In this document: one piece after another, positions 50,313 to 62,600 of the stretch
Layout: each line of letters begins with the position of its first letter
How positions within the stretch are numbered: the first letter of the stretch is position 1
Assembly: GCA_014904845.1 (NCBI GenBank)
Contig: MU119468.1
Location: forward strand, 1-64,000
Direction of reading: 5' to 3'
DNA length: 64,000 nucleotides
DNA from: Acephala macrosclerotiorum
Taxonomy: Eukaryota; Ascomycota; Leotiomycetes; Helotiales; Mollisiaceae
Made by a program: the position numbers and the translations under genes
Notes under the pieces: model-generated
The model's input: the letters and a program-made list of their open reading frames with translations, nothing else
Database searches by the model: none
What the model was told of the DNA's origin: nothing

Positions 50313-50541
50313 TGTCGATTTAATCATGTGATCACTTAGGCGATCGGTTAAATAATCTTAACTATAATCTTTATTGCCCTTGGCAACAATTGCTTTAACG
50401 TCCACTCTTTAATCTTACGTCTACTCTGTTTAATTATATAGGTAGAAAAATGCCCCTTCTAAGAAAAAGCAGACAGAATTGAATCATTAACATTAGACTA
50501 AGATTTTAGTATTTCGTAATTTGTTTTCGAACGTTTTAATA
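50313..50541 (+). repeat. 5' LTR of the copia element
   Basis: Begins TGTCGATTTAATC and ends GTTTTAATA. It aligns without gaps to 56418-56646; the usual TG...CA ends are TG...TA here after C-to-T change. Confidence 0.92.
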
Positions 50542-50828
50542 CTGATTAGTAGTTAAACTCGTTCGATTACAGAGTAGTAAGATTACTTACGAAAAGACAG
50601 CAATTGAATAAAATCGATCGAACAAGAAAACTCAGATTGTACGCAATTTATTGGTTCAATTGAACGTAAAAGAGAATAGTTTTTACTTGTATTAAAAGAG
50701 ACTACCAAATCTCCAAAGGATATTGCGATCCCATGTTCGCCTTGTTTTCTCCGGTCTAAAACTGGTTGATTTTTTATTCCACGCTCTATCGCGTATTAAC
50801 AACGAGTACTTTATTGTAACTTGTTGAA

Positions 50829-50829
<1 letters not shown>

Positions 50830-50862
<33 letters not shown>

Positions 50863-50871
50863 AATTTTTAC
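50830..50871 (+). repeat. 42-base poly(A) run in the element leader
   Basis: An uninterrupted A homopolymer lies between the 5' LTR and gag, directly after TTGTTGAAC. It is far longer than other A-runs in the window. Its true length in the genome may differ because such runs are hard to sequence. Confidence 0.9.
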
Positions 50872-51528
50872 GAGCTCGATACAAAAATTCGTCGAATCAA
50901 TATGTTTATTGGGCACGATACGACTCGATAAAATACTCTTCGAAAATACGACTATACACTCTCAAAGTACGACTTTGATTAAAGAGAAACTCTTTTACTA
51001 CTCTTTCTATTCCTCGATTCGATACAATATACATTGGAATAGATATAAAGTTTCAAAGCGAGAAGTAATCGAGACCATGGATTATAGGTAGAATATGAAG
51101 AAGTATTTTTAGAATGGACAAAGGAAATGTTTGAGAAGAGGATAAACGAAGACACGAGAAGAAAGTTACATAAGGCGTTGCGAATAAACGGAGTATAAGT
51201 ATCGAAAAAACGATTTACCAAGGTTTTAAGAGTATTGGCAGATATCGCAAATAAGGAGAAACAATCAAAGTAGCCGCATAAAGAGGTTATAGAAATGAAC
51301 TTAATAGGAAATTTCAATTCATGGAGAAATACAATCGATTTAGAGGCAAAACAAACTCGAAAGTTAGTGTTTTTCGCTATTCTTATCGAGAAAATTAAAA
51401 AGATGGCATTGGTACTTTCGAACTTCTTTCTTCAATTACTAAGATTTGCCACAGGACTTTTTATAGAGCAGACGACGCTACTCGAACGTACGATACTTTA
51501 AAAACAATTCTAAGAGCGCAATAAAACA

Positions 51529-52122
51529 TTGTTACTAGATTTGCTGTCAAAGAACGAAAACTCGAAACGAAACCCGTTATTCTTACTATCACTAGAAACT
51601 GAAAAACTGTCAAAGGATTTTAATCGATTAATATACAACTTCGATCGCGAGAATCAAACAGTATCTAACCTCGGTAGAGAATTAATTATTTTTATGAAGA
51701 TTTACGACGATAAGCTCAAATACTACGGAAAAAAAAACTTATTGAATATATTTATACGAGTATTCGAAGATTTATGTTCGAAAGTAGACGTTAGACCTGA
51801 GAATTACTGTGACGCGTTTTCGATTATATTTGCCGACGAGATTAACGAGTTTTATTACCAGAAGCTCGCTGGGAAAGACTTGTCCTTCGATAGAATGATT
51901 GAGATTGTAAAATCGAATTTCGAGATCGAAAAACGTCGGAATAGAATACTCAATTGGTGGAATACAATTATACTCGCGTTAGTTCGAGCGCAAAATCCAA
52001 ACAAAACGACCTTCGAATACTTCGAGATACTACGCCAAGAACTGATCCAGAAACAGTTTGACCTACGCCCGGACATGCGAATAGAGATTATTATACGAGA
52101 CAAATTTTACCACGTTTATTAA
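51529..52122 (+). pseudogene. copia gag remnant
   Basis: The longest open stretch of the element (about 197 codons). It reads as the Gag core: AFSIIFADEINEFYYQKLAGK, then DRMIEIVKSNFEIEKRRNR, LNWWNTIILALVRAQNP, and LRQELIQKQFDL. This matches the capsid-like region of fungal copia polyproteins. Upstream frames (50909-51501) are broken, and no zinc knuckle is readable downstream. Confidence 0.75.
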
Positions 52123-52617
52123 AGCGTACCAAAGTATTATTAGGCGCTCTTTCGACTTTTACCGAATTTTTAAGCGGTATGCGAAAACGTTCGCAACGCG
52201 ATTTCACTTTAGACGGAAGTAGAAACAGTCCCTAGAACTTTTATAATCGGAAAAAGAAAAGTCTACCGAAATATAATCGGATTATACTTCGTAGACCGCA
52301 AATATCACGGCAAAAGTACTCGGTATAGCGATCGAACTAATTACAAGAAATCGACAATATACTAAAATGGGAAAAAGTATTTCGTCTGTAAAAACTCGAA
52401 TTGTTAAAGTACTTGCCATACGCTAGAAAAAAGAAAAAGAGCGTACGACGACTTTAAAAAATCGAGATCGTTCGACAAAAATAAAATAACTTAGTTCGTA
52501 ATTGAATTCGAAGGATTAAACTTTGATATCGCTAAAGAATACGAACAATTCGTCGTTGAACTTGTTAAAAAAAGAGATTTACACGGAAACGATGTCACGC
52601 GATCGATTAATTACTTT

Positions 52618-53115
52618 ATGACATCTTACGATACGGTTAATGGACTTAGGATCATCGAATTACTCGATCGCCAATCAATTTACCATACGATATCGAGTAT
52701 CGCAATGCAATTAAGACCGCCTTCGATATCCACTAATACAAAAGCGTACTTGACGAATCGCTACACATCAAACGTTTTCATGGGTATTATAGTCGATATT
52801 GACGCCGCCCAACGATCGACTGTCGGCGAAAATTAGTACTTGACTCTCCAACGAATTCGAAACGTCAAATTGAACGGATCTAGAATTGGAGAAACAATGA
52901 TCAAATTTGAAATCGATGAAACTTTATTTCTTGGAATTATCGACGTCGATACGTCAATTGAACGTGTTACGTTTTACGTGGTCCTAGTAGACGTGCCTTT
53001 TCTATTGTACCTTCAAAACATGGACAGATTGCGAGTTAGATTCGATAATTTTAACAACGTGTTTGTTCGAAATGGACGGCGTACGTTTATTATTAGAGCG
53101 TTTGAACATTTTTGA
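52618..53115 (+). pseudogene. copia aspartic protease remnant
   Basis: Contains FMGIIVDIDAAQRSTVG, which corresponds to the D-T-G-A active site and flanks of copia proteases with the Thr-Gly positions altered to Ile-Asp. After an in-frame TAG near 52834 it continues to VPFLLYLQNMDRLRVRFDNF, the conserved downstream part. Confidence 0.7.
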
Positions 53116-53139
53116 ATACTGTTTGATTTACTCGAAAGT

Positions 53140-53960
53140 TTGATTTATAGTAATTGTAAGGTTTTTACGGCAGAGACCGGTTTTACTACTTGTCACTTGA
53201 TTGAAACGGAGTTCAAACGATTGTACAAGCGCTTCGAATACTTATCGACCGCTAGATTCGCGCGAGTATTAGAGCGTGGAGAACATTCCACGAATTTCGA
53301 AGAAATTAAAAAAATGACGAGATTCTACTAGTAATATCAAATGAATAGTAAATTCTTTGGTCGTTTCAAGTTTACACTACGCGACGACTATGATTTCAAT
53401 TACTTCGTTTACTTAAATGTATTGTAGATCGACGGAAAGTCAATACTTCAAATCGTAAACGAGATTATAATATTTTAAACCGCGAGATTTTTTGTAAATA
53501 TATCGACGAAAGAAGCATAGAACGCTTTTCAAGCGTATTGGATCGACGTTTACTTTGAACTACTGGTATTTACTATTTATGACCTCGGAACGAACTTCAA
53601 TTCTAAGGAATTTCGCGATAATATTAAGAGTATAAATATCGATTCGAAGATTATATCGATAGAGATCTATAATTCGATTGGTTTAATAGAAAAGTACTAC
53701 GCTTTATTGAAGTGTGCATATAATATACTACTTCGAAAATTCTTCGATTTGCGAAAAAAAAAGCGATTTTAAATGGCGATCAAAATAGTTAACGATACGA
53801 CGGAATCGAACGACATTATTCTTATATTTCTTATTTTCGGCGTCTACCCTCGAATATTACAATAGAACGCGCTTGTAGTATCAATTGTCGCCAGAGTTAA
53901 AGCGATAGAAAATGCAATAACCGCGGTTCGAAAATATTACGCTATTCACTAAATTAACGA
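53140..53960 (+). pseudogene. copia integrase remnant
   Basis: 53140-53331 gives ETEFKRLYKRFEYLSTARFARVLER, the GAG-pre-integrase zinc-binding region with the histidines mostly lost. The frame after the stop at 53331 reads FKFTLRDDYDFNYFVYL, IDGKSILQIVNEI and YDLGTNFNSKEFRDN, following the integrase core with interspersed stops. Confidence 0.7.
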
Positions 53961-54210
53961 TACTCTACGAATAAGAAATGGTCTACGAAATTATCACTTG
54001 GTCGATTTATCCCTAAATTCAAACGTATTTGTTTGAAGGGAAAACAAAGGATAAAAAGAACTGTATACGCTTTTAGTAGTAGATAAAGAAATATATCAAT
54101 TACAATTGTCAAATAAACCAAAGAGTTTTCGTAGTATTACGATAAAACTATTTTACTAAGATCTCGAATAATTCGAAGAGTAATTAGAAGATTATTTATT
54201 AAAAGAAAAT

Positions 54211-55270
54211 TTGCTAGAGGATTTAAACCTAGAATTAAACTTCTCTAGAAAAAGTTCGAGAACAAAAGAAAATATATTTGATTTATTTCGCTCGATCGAG
54301 AAAATTTCGTATGTTTCGAAAAAGAATTCACGTTTATTTCGAATTGCGATAAAGATCCCTTTCTACGTTTCCAATCTCGACGAATACATCTATATAACAA
54401 CTTGCATAAATATAGAAACTTTCGAAGTTTATTTGATCGAGAAAAAGACTAGAGATAAGCAATTGTCTATAGACTTTCGCGCAAAAAAGATTATTACTAC
54501 TTCAAGCGATTCGTTCGCAGTTTCTCGTAAAAAGGAAATTGATAGACTAATCGCGAAAAAAGTCTTTGAATTGATTCTTAATAACTCGAAAAAGATTGGC
54601 AACCAACGAATCTTCGATTTAAGACTAATAAACGAGGTCAAAAGTATAAGAACGGTAATTCCATACGAGAAATCTCGTTTTGTGATTTAAATATTCAACG
54701 ATGAAAATAAAAAGACAATATTAATTTAATTCTCGACCATCCAACGCGTCAATCAACGAATTATCGTCGTTTTAATTCCATTTCTCAAATTTAAAAGAAT
54801 CAGTTTTTACTTGAGAAATATTACTTAAGTATACGTGCAATCAATAATTCTACTAGTACGTGTTATCTTCGTTAGATCTTCGAAGGAAATGACGAATAAA
54901 CTTCCACCGAACGTCGTTTTCAAAGTAGTTAAACCTTTCTACGAAGTCTCGAAAACGAGAATGTACTGATATAAAACGTATAGTGTTTACTATAGAAACA
55001 AACTCTCAATAGAACTTTCAACTTTCGATCTTTGTCTACTTATTACGAAAAGTAATTATACTCCATTCGAGATAATCGGCATACAAACCGACGATACGCT
55101 TATCCTGGGAAATCAAGTCTTTATAGAACTAGAAAACTCTAAATTGCAAAAGGTCAAACTATTAACTAAGTCTATAGAGTCCTTTACGCCGAATATTCCT
55201 CTACTGTTCAACGAATGTAAGTTAATAGTGGATGAGATTGGAAATGGAATTGTACTTTCGTAAAAAGAGC
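54211..55270 (+). pseudogene. copia reverse transcriptase remnant (RVT_2)
   Basis: 54211-54690 contains RKKEIDRLIAKKVFELI and RIFDLRLINEVKS...PYEKSRFVI, the start of the RVT_2 domain. Further on, GIQTDDTLILGNQ (around 55077-55115) is the catalytic Asp-Asp motif. Many stops are present. Confidence 0.75.
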
Positions 55271-55399
55271 AAAACAAACGCTTAAATTTAATTGATTCGA
55301 AATCAGACTTTTACAAGTAGACGTACTTCGAGCAACGTACTCGAGGAACATATATCAATTTTATCTACTAATTGGAAACTGCGTACGATATGTCGACAG

Positions 55400-56040
55400 T
55401 AATTCAATATTAATATCCCGAAAAAAAGCAAGTTGCAACGCTGAATAAGCGACTACAATGACAAATAGACAATCTCGACCGTAGATTCCAATTCCTTTGT
55501 TTAGACTTATATTCAACGAAATTTTTCGTCTTTGTAAACGGCTCCTTTGCTATGAATAAAAACCTTAGTTCGCAGATCGAGTATATTATCGTTTTTGGCA
55601 ATAAGACTTATAGCGATAGACAATTCGATTTACGAGACAATTTATTTTACTGGAGTTCAACGAAATGCAAAAGAATTACTCGTATTATTTTAGTTTCTGA
55701 GTTATACGTAATAATAGTAAAAATCGATATAAAAATCTCGATTTCTATTATTCTTAATCTCATTATAAAACGACTCGAATTGAACTCAGTTCTCGTGGTT
55801 ATTTGCACCGATTTTTTTTCTCTTTACGAGTACATAGTCAAATTTGGTACTACTAAAGAAAAGCGTCTCATGATTGATATTATAATCATTAAACAATCGT
55901 ATGAACGCAAGGAATTTTCGAAGATTCGATAGATTACTGGGAATAGTAATCCAATTAATACTATAATTAAGTTCAACGCTAATAAAGCACTTGAGTCGCT
56001 CGTTAGTACCAATCGCTTTAATATCAAAGTACAGAGATGA
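55400..56040 (+). pseudogene. copia RNase H remnant
   Basis: Contains FVFVNGSFAMNKNLSSQIEYI (first catalytic Asp now Asn), YWSSTKCKRITRIILVSELY, VICTDFFSLYEYIVKFGTT and KEKRLMIDI, ending in NKALESLV before a stop at about 56038. This is the typical C-terminal part of copia polyproteins. Confidence 0.78.
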
Positions 56041-56417
56041 GTGCAACGTCTCGAAGCCCAGGAATCAATCGACGAAAACGAGAATAGCGGAAAGAGTAAT
56101 CGTTAAAAAAGACAGTACTAGAAAAAAAGACGTATAGTTATTATTTTAGTGTTTTTAGTGTTTTTCGATATTTTTAGTATTTTCGAGAGTAAGGCTTCCG
56201 ATTGACTCGAAGGTTATAAATATCGAGTTTGGGGAAATTCCTCCAAGTCTGGTTTGATCGATCAAACATTACAACACGTGACGGCGATTGGTTCACGATC
56301 AGATTTTCTTCTAGTATTTGGTAGCGGGACAGCGCGTTAGTAGTCGCGATGGTACTCTCCCCTGTATTTAGTTTACGAGTTGGAAAGAGCGTCTTTTCTT
56401 AAAAAGAGAGTTGCCAA

Positions 56418-56646
56418 TATCGATTTAATCATGTGATCACTTAGACGATCGATTAAATAATCTTAGTTATAATTTCTATTGCTTTTGATAACAGTTGCTT
56501 TAGCGTCCACTCTTTAATCTTACGTTCACTCTATTTAATTATATAAGTAGAAAAATGCCCCTTCTAAAAAGAAACAAATAGAATTGAATCATTGATACCA
56601 GATTAAGATTTTAGTGTTTCGTGATTTGTTCTCGAACGTTCCAACA
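56418..56646 (+). repeat. 3' LTR of the copia element
   Basis: Begins TATCGATTTAATC (TG changed to TA) and ends GTTCCAACA, keeping the canonical CA end. Same length as the 5' LTR, 229 nt, with only transition differences. Confidence 0.92.
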
Positions 56647-59600
56647 AAAGAAATACTATATTTGTAGTAAATCGAAATACTAATTAATAAAGTATACGAT
56701 AAAAAAGCGACAATAAATATATACTATAATGAGACTATATACTTTCTCTTTAAAAATCCTTGTAAATAGCTAGTTTCGAGAGTAATACTAATCACGTATT
56801 TTCTAGTACATAAAGAGTTTTCGTTTACTATAAACTAATCAATAATCTTTTCTATTTCTACTTTGATTGATTGATTAATTGATTTATAAATTGCGAATTA
56901 CTTCGAATGAATTTAATTTATTGATTAAAACGAATTGATTTACGATTGGATTTTTTTACTTTGTATTTTATTATTTTTTTATATTAGTAAAACGACGTCG
57001 AAAAGTGAATTGTTTTAATAAACTTTACTAAAAATTGTTTATATGCGATTTATGTATTCTGTTTTTTATTATTATTAAAAAGAAATTTAAATTACTAAAA
57101 ATCGAAAATTGAAAATCAATTAATAAATTTTTTTTGTTTTGATTATATTATTCGAAATTAAATAATTTGATTACTAGATTACGAAATTGCAAAAAACTAT
57201 TAATTTATAAGAATTACGTATTAAATTACTCGAAATAACTAGTATTAAAACGAATATAAAAAAAAAAAAAAAAATTTACAATAATTATTTACAATAATTA
57301 GTTTTATTTTTAACGAAAATTGAAATATAAAAAAAAAAATTTTAATACGAAGAAAAAAAGAAATTATAACGTTAAAAAACGAAATTATTTTATTATTTTA
57401 TATTTTAATTTTAATTCTTTTAAAAGTCGCAATTCGCGAATCGTTTGTAATTGTTTTTAAATTGAAATAATAAAATTAAAATAAATTTCGAATTTTAAAA
57501 AATAATACGAAAAAAATTGAAATAAAAAATTTTAATTAAAAGAAATTAATTAAAAAAATACTTGTTTAAAGAATACATTTTATTAAAACGAATAAACGAA
57601 TAAAATTTCGAATAAAAATTAAAACAAAAAAAATTCTACGAAAAAACAATATAAATAAAAATCAATTTTTAAAACGAATTTCACTTAAAAACAATAATTT
57701 AAAAATTCGCACTTTTAAATTATTAAATCAATTTTCAATTTAAAGATTAAAATCATTAAATTATTCGTATTAAAATTTACTTTTCTCAATAAAAAACATT
57801 TTTACTCTAATTATATTATCGATTTTTTTTAAAAAAATTTTTACGAATAATAAAATTTTTTTTTTAAAAATATAAAACTTTAAAAAATACGTACTTGTAT
57901 TAAAACTATAAATGTTTTTTTTTTGAAATTTTTAGAGTATTTTAATTCAAAAGAAATAATATTACAATTTTTTTAGAATAATATAATAATATATACAAAA
58001 ATTACAAAATTATTTTAAAAATCAAAAAAATACGATTTTTGTAATATATTAATTCGATTTATAAAAAGCAAATTCGATTTATATTAAAATATAATATTGA
58101 AAATTATTTAAAAAAAGAGTTTTATAACGCTTTAAAGAAAAAATTTCGCGAATACAATTAAAAATACTATTAAATAAATATAAAATTTTTATATAAAATT
58201 ATTGATTAATTTATAAGAAATCTTTTAACAATAAAAATATACGTAGATTTATTCGATCGAGTATTTAAAAAATTAATTAAACGAAACAAATTAAACAAAC
58301 AATATTAAAAACGCGAGTTTATAAAAAAACTTTTAATATATATTAAAAAACGAATTTTCAAAGAAATCGATTACGAATCGACAAAAATATCTATTTATAA
58401 TTATAATAAAATGTACGAAAAAGCGATTATTATATATAAATATAAAAAAAAAAAGCGATAATATAACGAAATTAACGATTTAAAATACTCGAAAATTCGA
58501 TAAAAACATTTAAATATTGTAATATAAAAAATAATTTCAAATGCAATTAATAATTTACTATTTTTTATTTTATTCAAATTATTTATAAAAAAATTTCAAC
58601 GAAAAATATACGTAATCGCTAAAAAAACTTATATTAAATTTCAATTTTCGATTTTACGTATTACTCAAATTTAGAAAACTCGACAAATATTCGTATTAAA
58701 ACTCTCAATTCAAATAAACGATTTTATCAAAGAATTGAAAAACTTTTTTTTTTTCTTTGTATTATTCAACGATTTGAAAATCGCTTTAAACGTTAATACT
58801 ATGAAAATATCTCAAAAACTAAATAACGTTATAATTTCTATAAATTAAAATCAAAACTAATTTGCTTTTTTACGAGAATATAAACGAAAAAAGAATTTTA
58901 ATCGAAAACGAGAAAAATATAATAATATAAAAAAAAACGAATATAGAATTTCATATAATTTAACGTCGATTAAATTCTCGCAAAATATATTATTGATCGT
59001 TTAAAAAAATACAATAAAAACCAATATTGTATACAACGATCAATAAAGCGAACAATATTATTTCGAGTATTTCGAGTAAACAAAAAACGAAAAAATCGAT
59101 CTTTTCGTTAATTACTTTTTCGTAGATTATTATTTATTTATAGATAAATTAATCAATCGTAAATATTACTATCGAGAAAACGATTAATAGTATTATAGTT
59201 TTTAAAATCGTAATTGATTTTTGCGATCGTTTATACTTAAAAACAATCGATATTAATATAATTAGATTATAAAACAAATAACTAAAAAACTTTTTAATTA
59301 TAATTTCAATAAACGCTTTAAAAATACATTGAAAATTTAAGAATTTATTTAGTTTACTATTTAAAAAAAAAGTAAAATTAATACTAATAAAAATTTTTTA
59401 AGAAAATCGAATTTATCGTCGTATATTTTCAATAGTAATAATATTAACGTTTAAAGTTTTAATAAAGCGATTATTAATAAGTTCTACGAAAAATTACTAA
59501 TAAATACAATAATAATAAATACGATAATAATAAATAAATTGAAAAACAAAATTTAAAGTATATAAAAAAACTTTCAATAAAAAACAAAAATAAAAAATAA

Positions 59601-62600
59601 ATATTTAAAAATCGAATTACAACGACAAATTTCACAAAGCGTTTAAAACGAAGAATAAAAAAAAATAAACGTAAATTAATCGAAAAATGAGACTTTGAAA
59701 CAATAGTTCGATATTAGAAATAATAATTCTATTAACGAAGTTTTATCGCGAAAACTTTTTAAAAGTATAGTATTGCTTTTAAAAATTCAAAAAAAAATGA
59801 AAATAATTATTAATATTTTGAAAACATCGAATTTTACTATAGTAATTATTAATTAATAATAAAAAAAATAACGTTTATTATTTGATTTTAATAAATACTA
59901 AAATCGTTATAGTAAAAAAAATATTAAAAACTATTGATTTTATAAAACAATTTTTTTAAAATTTCTATAAAATATTTGAAAAAACGAATTAATTTGTTTT
60001 TATTACTAAGAATTTTATAATACTCGAAATTAATTTCGTAGAAATCGATTTCTCGTTATTAATTAAAAAAAAGTATATTATCATTATTTTTAAATTATAT
60101 TTCAATTTATTTAAACCAATTAATTCGAACGAAAAATACGAAATATTAAATACTAAAACGAAGTATTATATTATTTCTATGTATATAATTCGAAATTTCA
60201 ATAATATTATTACAAACGTTAAAAATTTTTAATTGTTTATTATTATTAAATAAAACTTCGAATTCATCGAAATAACGATTATAAAAATAAAAATTAAATA
60301 TAGAATTAAATGTGAAATTTTTTTTTTTTTTGTAAATAATACAAAAAAAATCTTTTTAAAATAATTATTTATTACTACAATAAAAATATAAATTGAATAT
60401 AAAAATAATAATTCGTAGAATAACGTATTTTAAAACTTTAAAAATTTTAATTTTATTTGTACGATTATAATTATTTTTCTTTTAAAAATCTATTTATATT
60501 AAATTACTAAAAATTATTATATTTGTATGTATTTTCAAATCGAAAAAACATCGAAAAAAGAATACAACGCGAGAAATTAAATATTAGTACTATTGAAAAA
60601 TAATATAATATTAAAATTTACGAATAATTTTTATATTTTAATGAATTTCTTTTTATTTTTGATTTTTTATTAAATACTTTTAATATTATTTTATATAAAA
60701 TAAATACGATTAAAATAAACGTTATTAATTTAAAGAAAAATACAAATAAAATAATATAAAAAGTGAAATTATTTTTTTCGATTTTCTATAAAACGTTTTT
60801 TTTTTTTGATAAAAAGAAAATAAACGAGATTTTGAATAAAAAAGTTTTCAATAAGAAAATGAAAAAATATTTTTCTATAATAATATTACTATTTTTAAAT
60901 GTAAACGTTATAAGAGAATATTTAAAAAACAATATAAAACGCTAATTATTTTATTTTATTGAAAAAAAAAAAAATCGAAAGATTTTCGAGTATAAAAACA
61001 AAAAAAAAACTCGAATAAAAAAAATAGTTTTATTATTAAATAATTTCAATTTGAGACTATTTAATATAGACGTTAATACGATATATAAATTTAAGTTTAA
61101 AAAAGTACGATTTATCGATTTAATCGATAAAATTAAAAAAACTTTTAAAAAACGAAAAAATTGATTCGAACGATTTAAAACGCGAAAAATACTTTAAAAA
61201 TATATTAAAAAGTATATAAAATACTTATTATCGCGAATTATTTCGATATTAAAAAAATTACAATTTACTTTTAAATGATTAATATTTTTATTTGTTAAAA
61301 ATTAATTATAAGAATTTGAAAAAAAAATGTTTAATAAAATAATATTTAATCGTAAAAAAATAATAATATTTGATTAAAAAGAAGTTTTTAAGATTTATAA
61401 AAATATTAATTCGTTTATTCGTATTAAAATAATTCAATATACGACGTAATAAAAAAATATTTTTTATTGTTTTAAAGTTTTGTTTTCAATTGTAATAAAA
61501 ATATTTCAAAAACGATTCGATCGTAAAATATTTGAAAAAAATAATAATTTTTATTGAAATTTATAGTTTTTAATCGCGAAAAAAATCGTTAAAATTTATT
61601 GATTAATTAACGCGATTATAAAAATGAATTCGATTACTTTAAAAAATACTAATATATTTTTTTCTATAAATAAATTTTCTAAAAAATTTATTGAATATTT
61701 TTATATTTTTTTAATAAATTTTTTTTTTAAATACGATTAATTTACATTAAACGTTCGAAGTAAAAATATAATTATTTTTATAATTTTATTAAAATTTCTA
61801 CGAATAATAATATCGTTTTAAAAAATAATTAATTTTATAATTCAATTTATTCGAATTATTATAATAATTCTAAAAAACGTGTTTTTTAAAGTCGTAATAT
61901 TATTTTTAAATAACGTAAAAATCAAAAAATTTTATACAAATTATAATAACGAGTTAATATTTTTAAAGATTTATCGATTCGTTTTTGAATATATTTAGAA
62001 TTTGAATAAAACGTTGAATCGAATCGAGAGAATTCAAGTTTGTATAAAGTTCAAATTACAATTTTACTAAAACGAAATAATTATTATTGATTTTATTTGC
62101 AATTCTAAAAAGCGTTCTTTTGAAAATATAAAAATTATTAAAATTTTAAAATAAATTAAATATAATAATATTTTTAAAATTAAAGTTTTTATTAGAATTT
62201 GTATTTATTACAAAATATAGATTTAATATTTTAATATTATTATCAAATTATTATATTGATTAATTAGAAAAAACGAATTTTTCGAATAAAGAAAAAAGTA
62301 AAAAATCGCTATAGTATTTTTATAAGACAAATTTACGACGATTTTAATACTTTACAAAATTTATTACGATTTTATAAATAAATAAAAAATGATTATTTTA
62401 AATATTGATACTAATTAATAAAAATATAAAAAAATACTCGATTAATATAACGATAAAAAACGAAAACGAGTAATTCGATACGAATTAAAACTTTGAAATA
62501 TTATTAAATGAAATTATAATGCGATAAAAAAAAAGTATTAAAAAATTTTAAAGTATTTTCACAAGTTACAATTTTGATTATATAACGTTTATTTCATTTT

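Larger units (their letters stand above)
50313..56646 (+). mobile_element. RIP-mutated Ty1/copia LTR retrotransposon, complete
   Basis: A 6,334-bp element with two 229-nt LTRs and internal remains in the order gag, protease, integrase, reverse transcriptase, RNase H, which defines Ty1/copia. The flanks GAAGA (50308-50312) and AAAGA (56647-56651) could be a five-base target duplication with one mismatch. A purine stretch (AAAAAGAGAG, 56401-56410) precedes the 3' LTR. All coding parts are broken by stops, mostly TAG and TAA, so it cannot be active by itself. It keeps far more G+C and readable protein than the blocks on either side, so it inserted later or went through fewer mutation cycles. Confidence 0.92.

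Noticed and set aside
51855..52103. Antisense ORF over copia gag
   Set aside because: Shadow of the gag frame, which carries the family motifs.
60763..60945. ORF of 60 codons in copy D
   Set aside because: Low complexity, no ATG context, lies in RIP-degraded repeat DNA.
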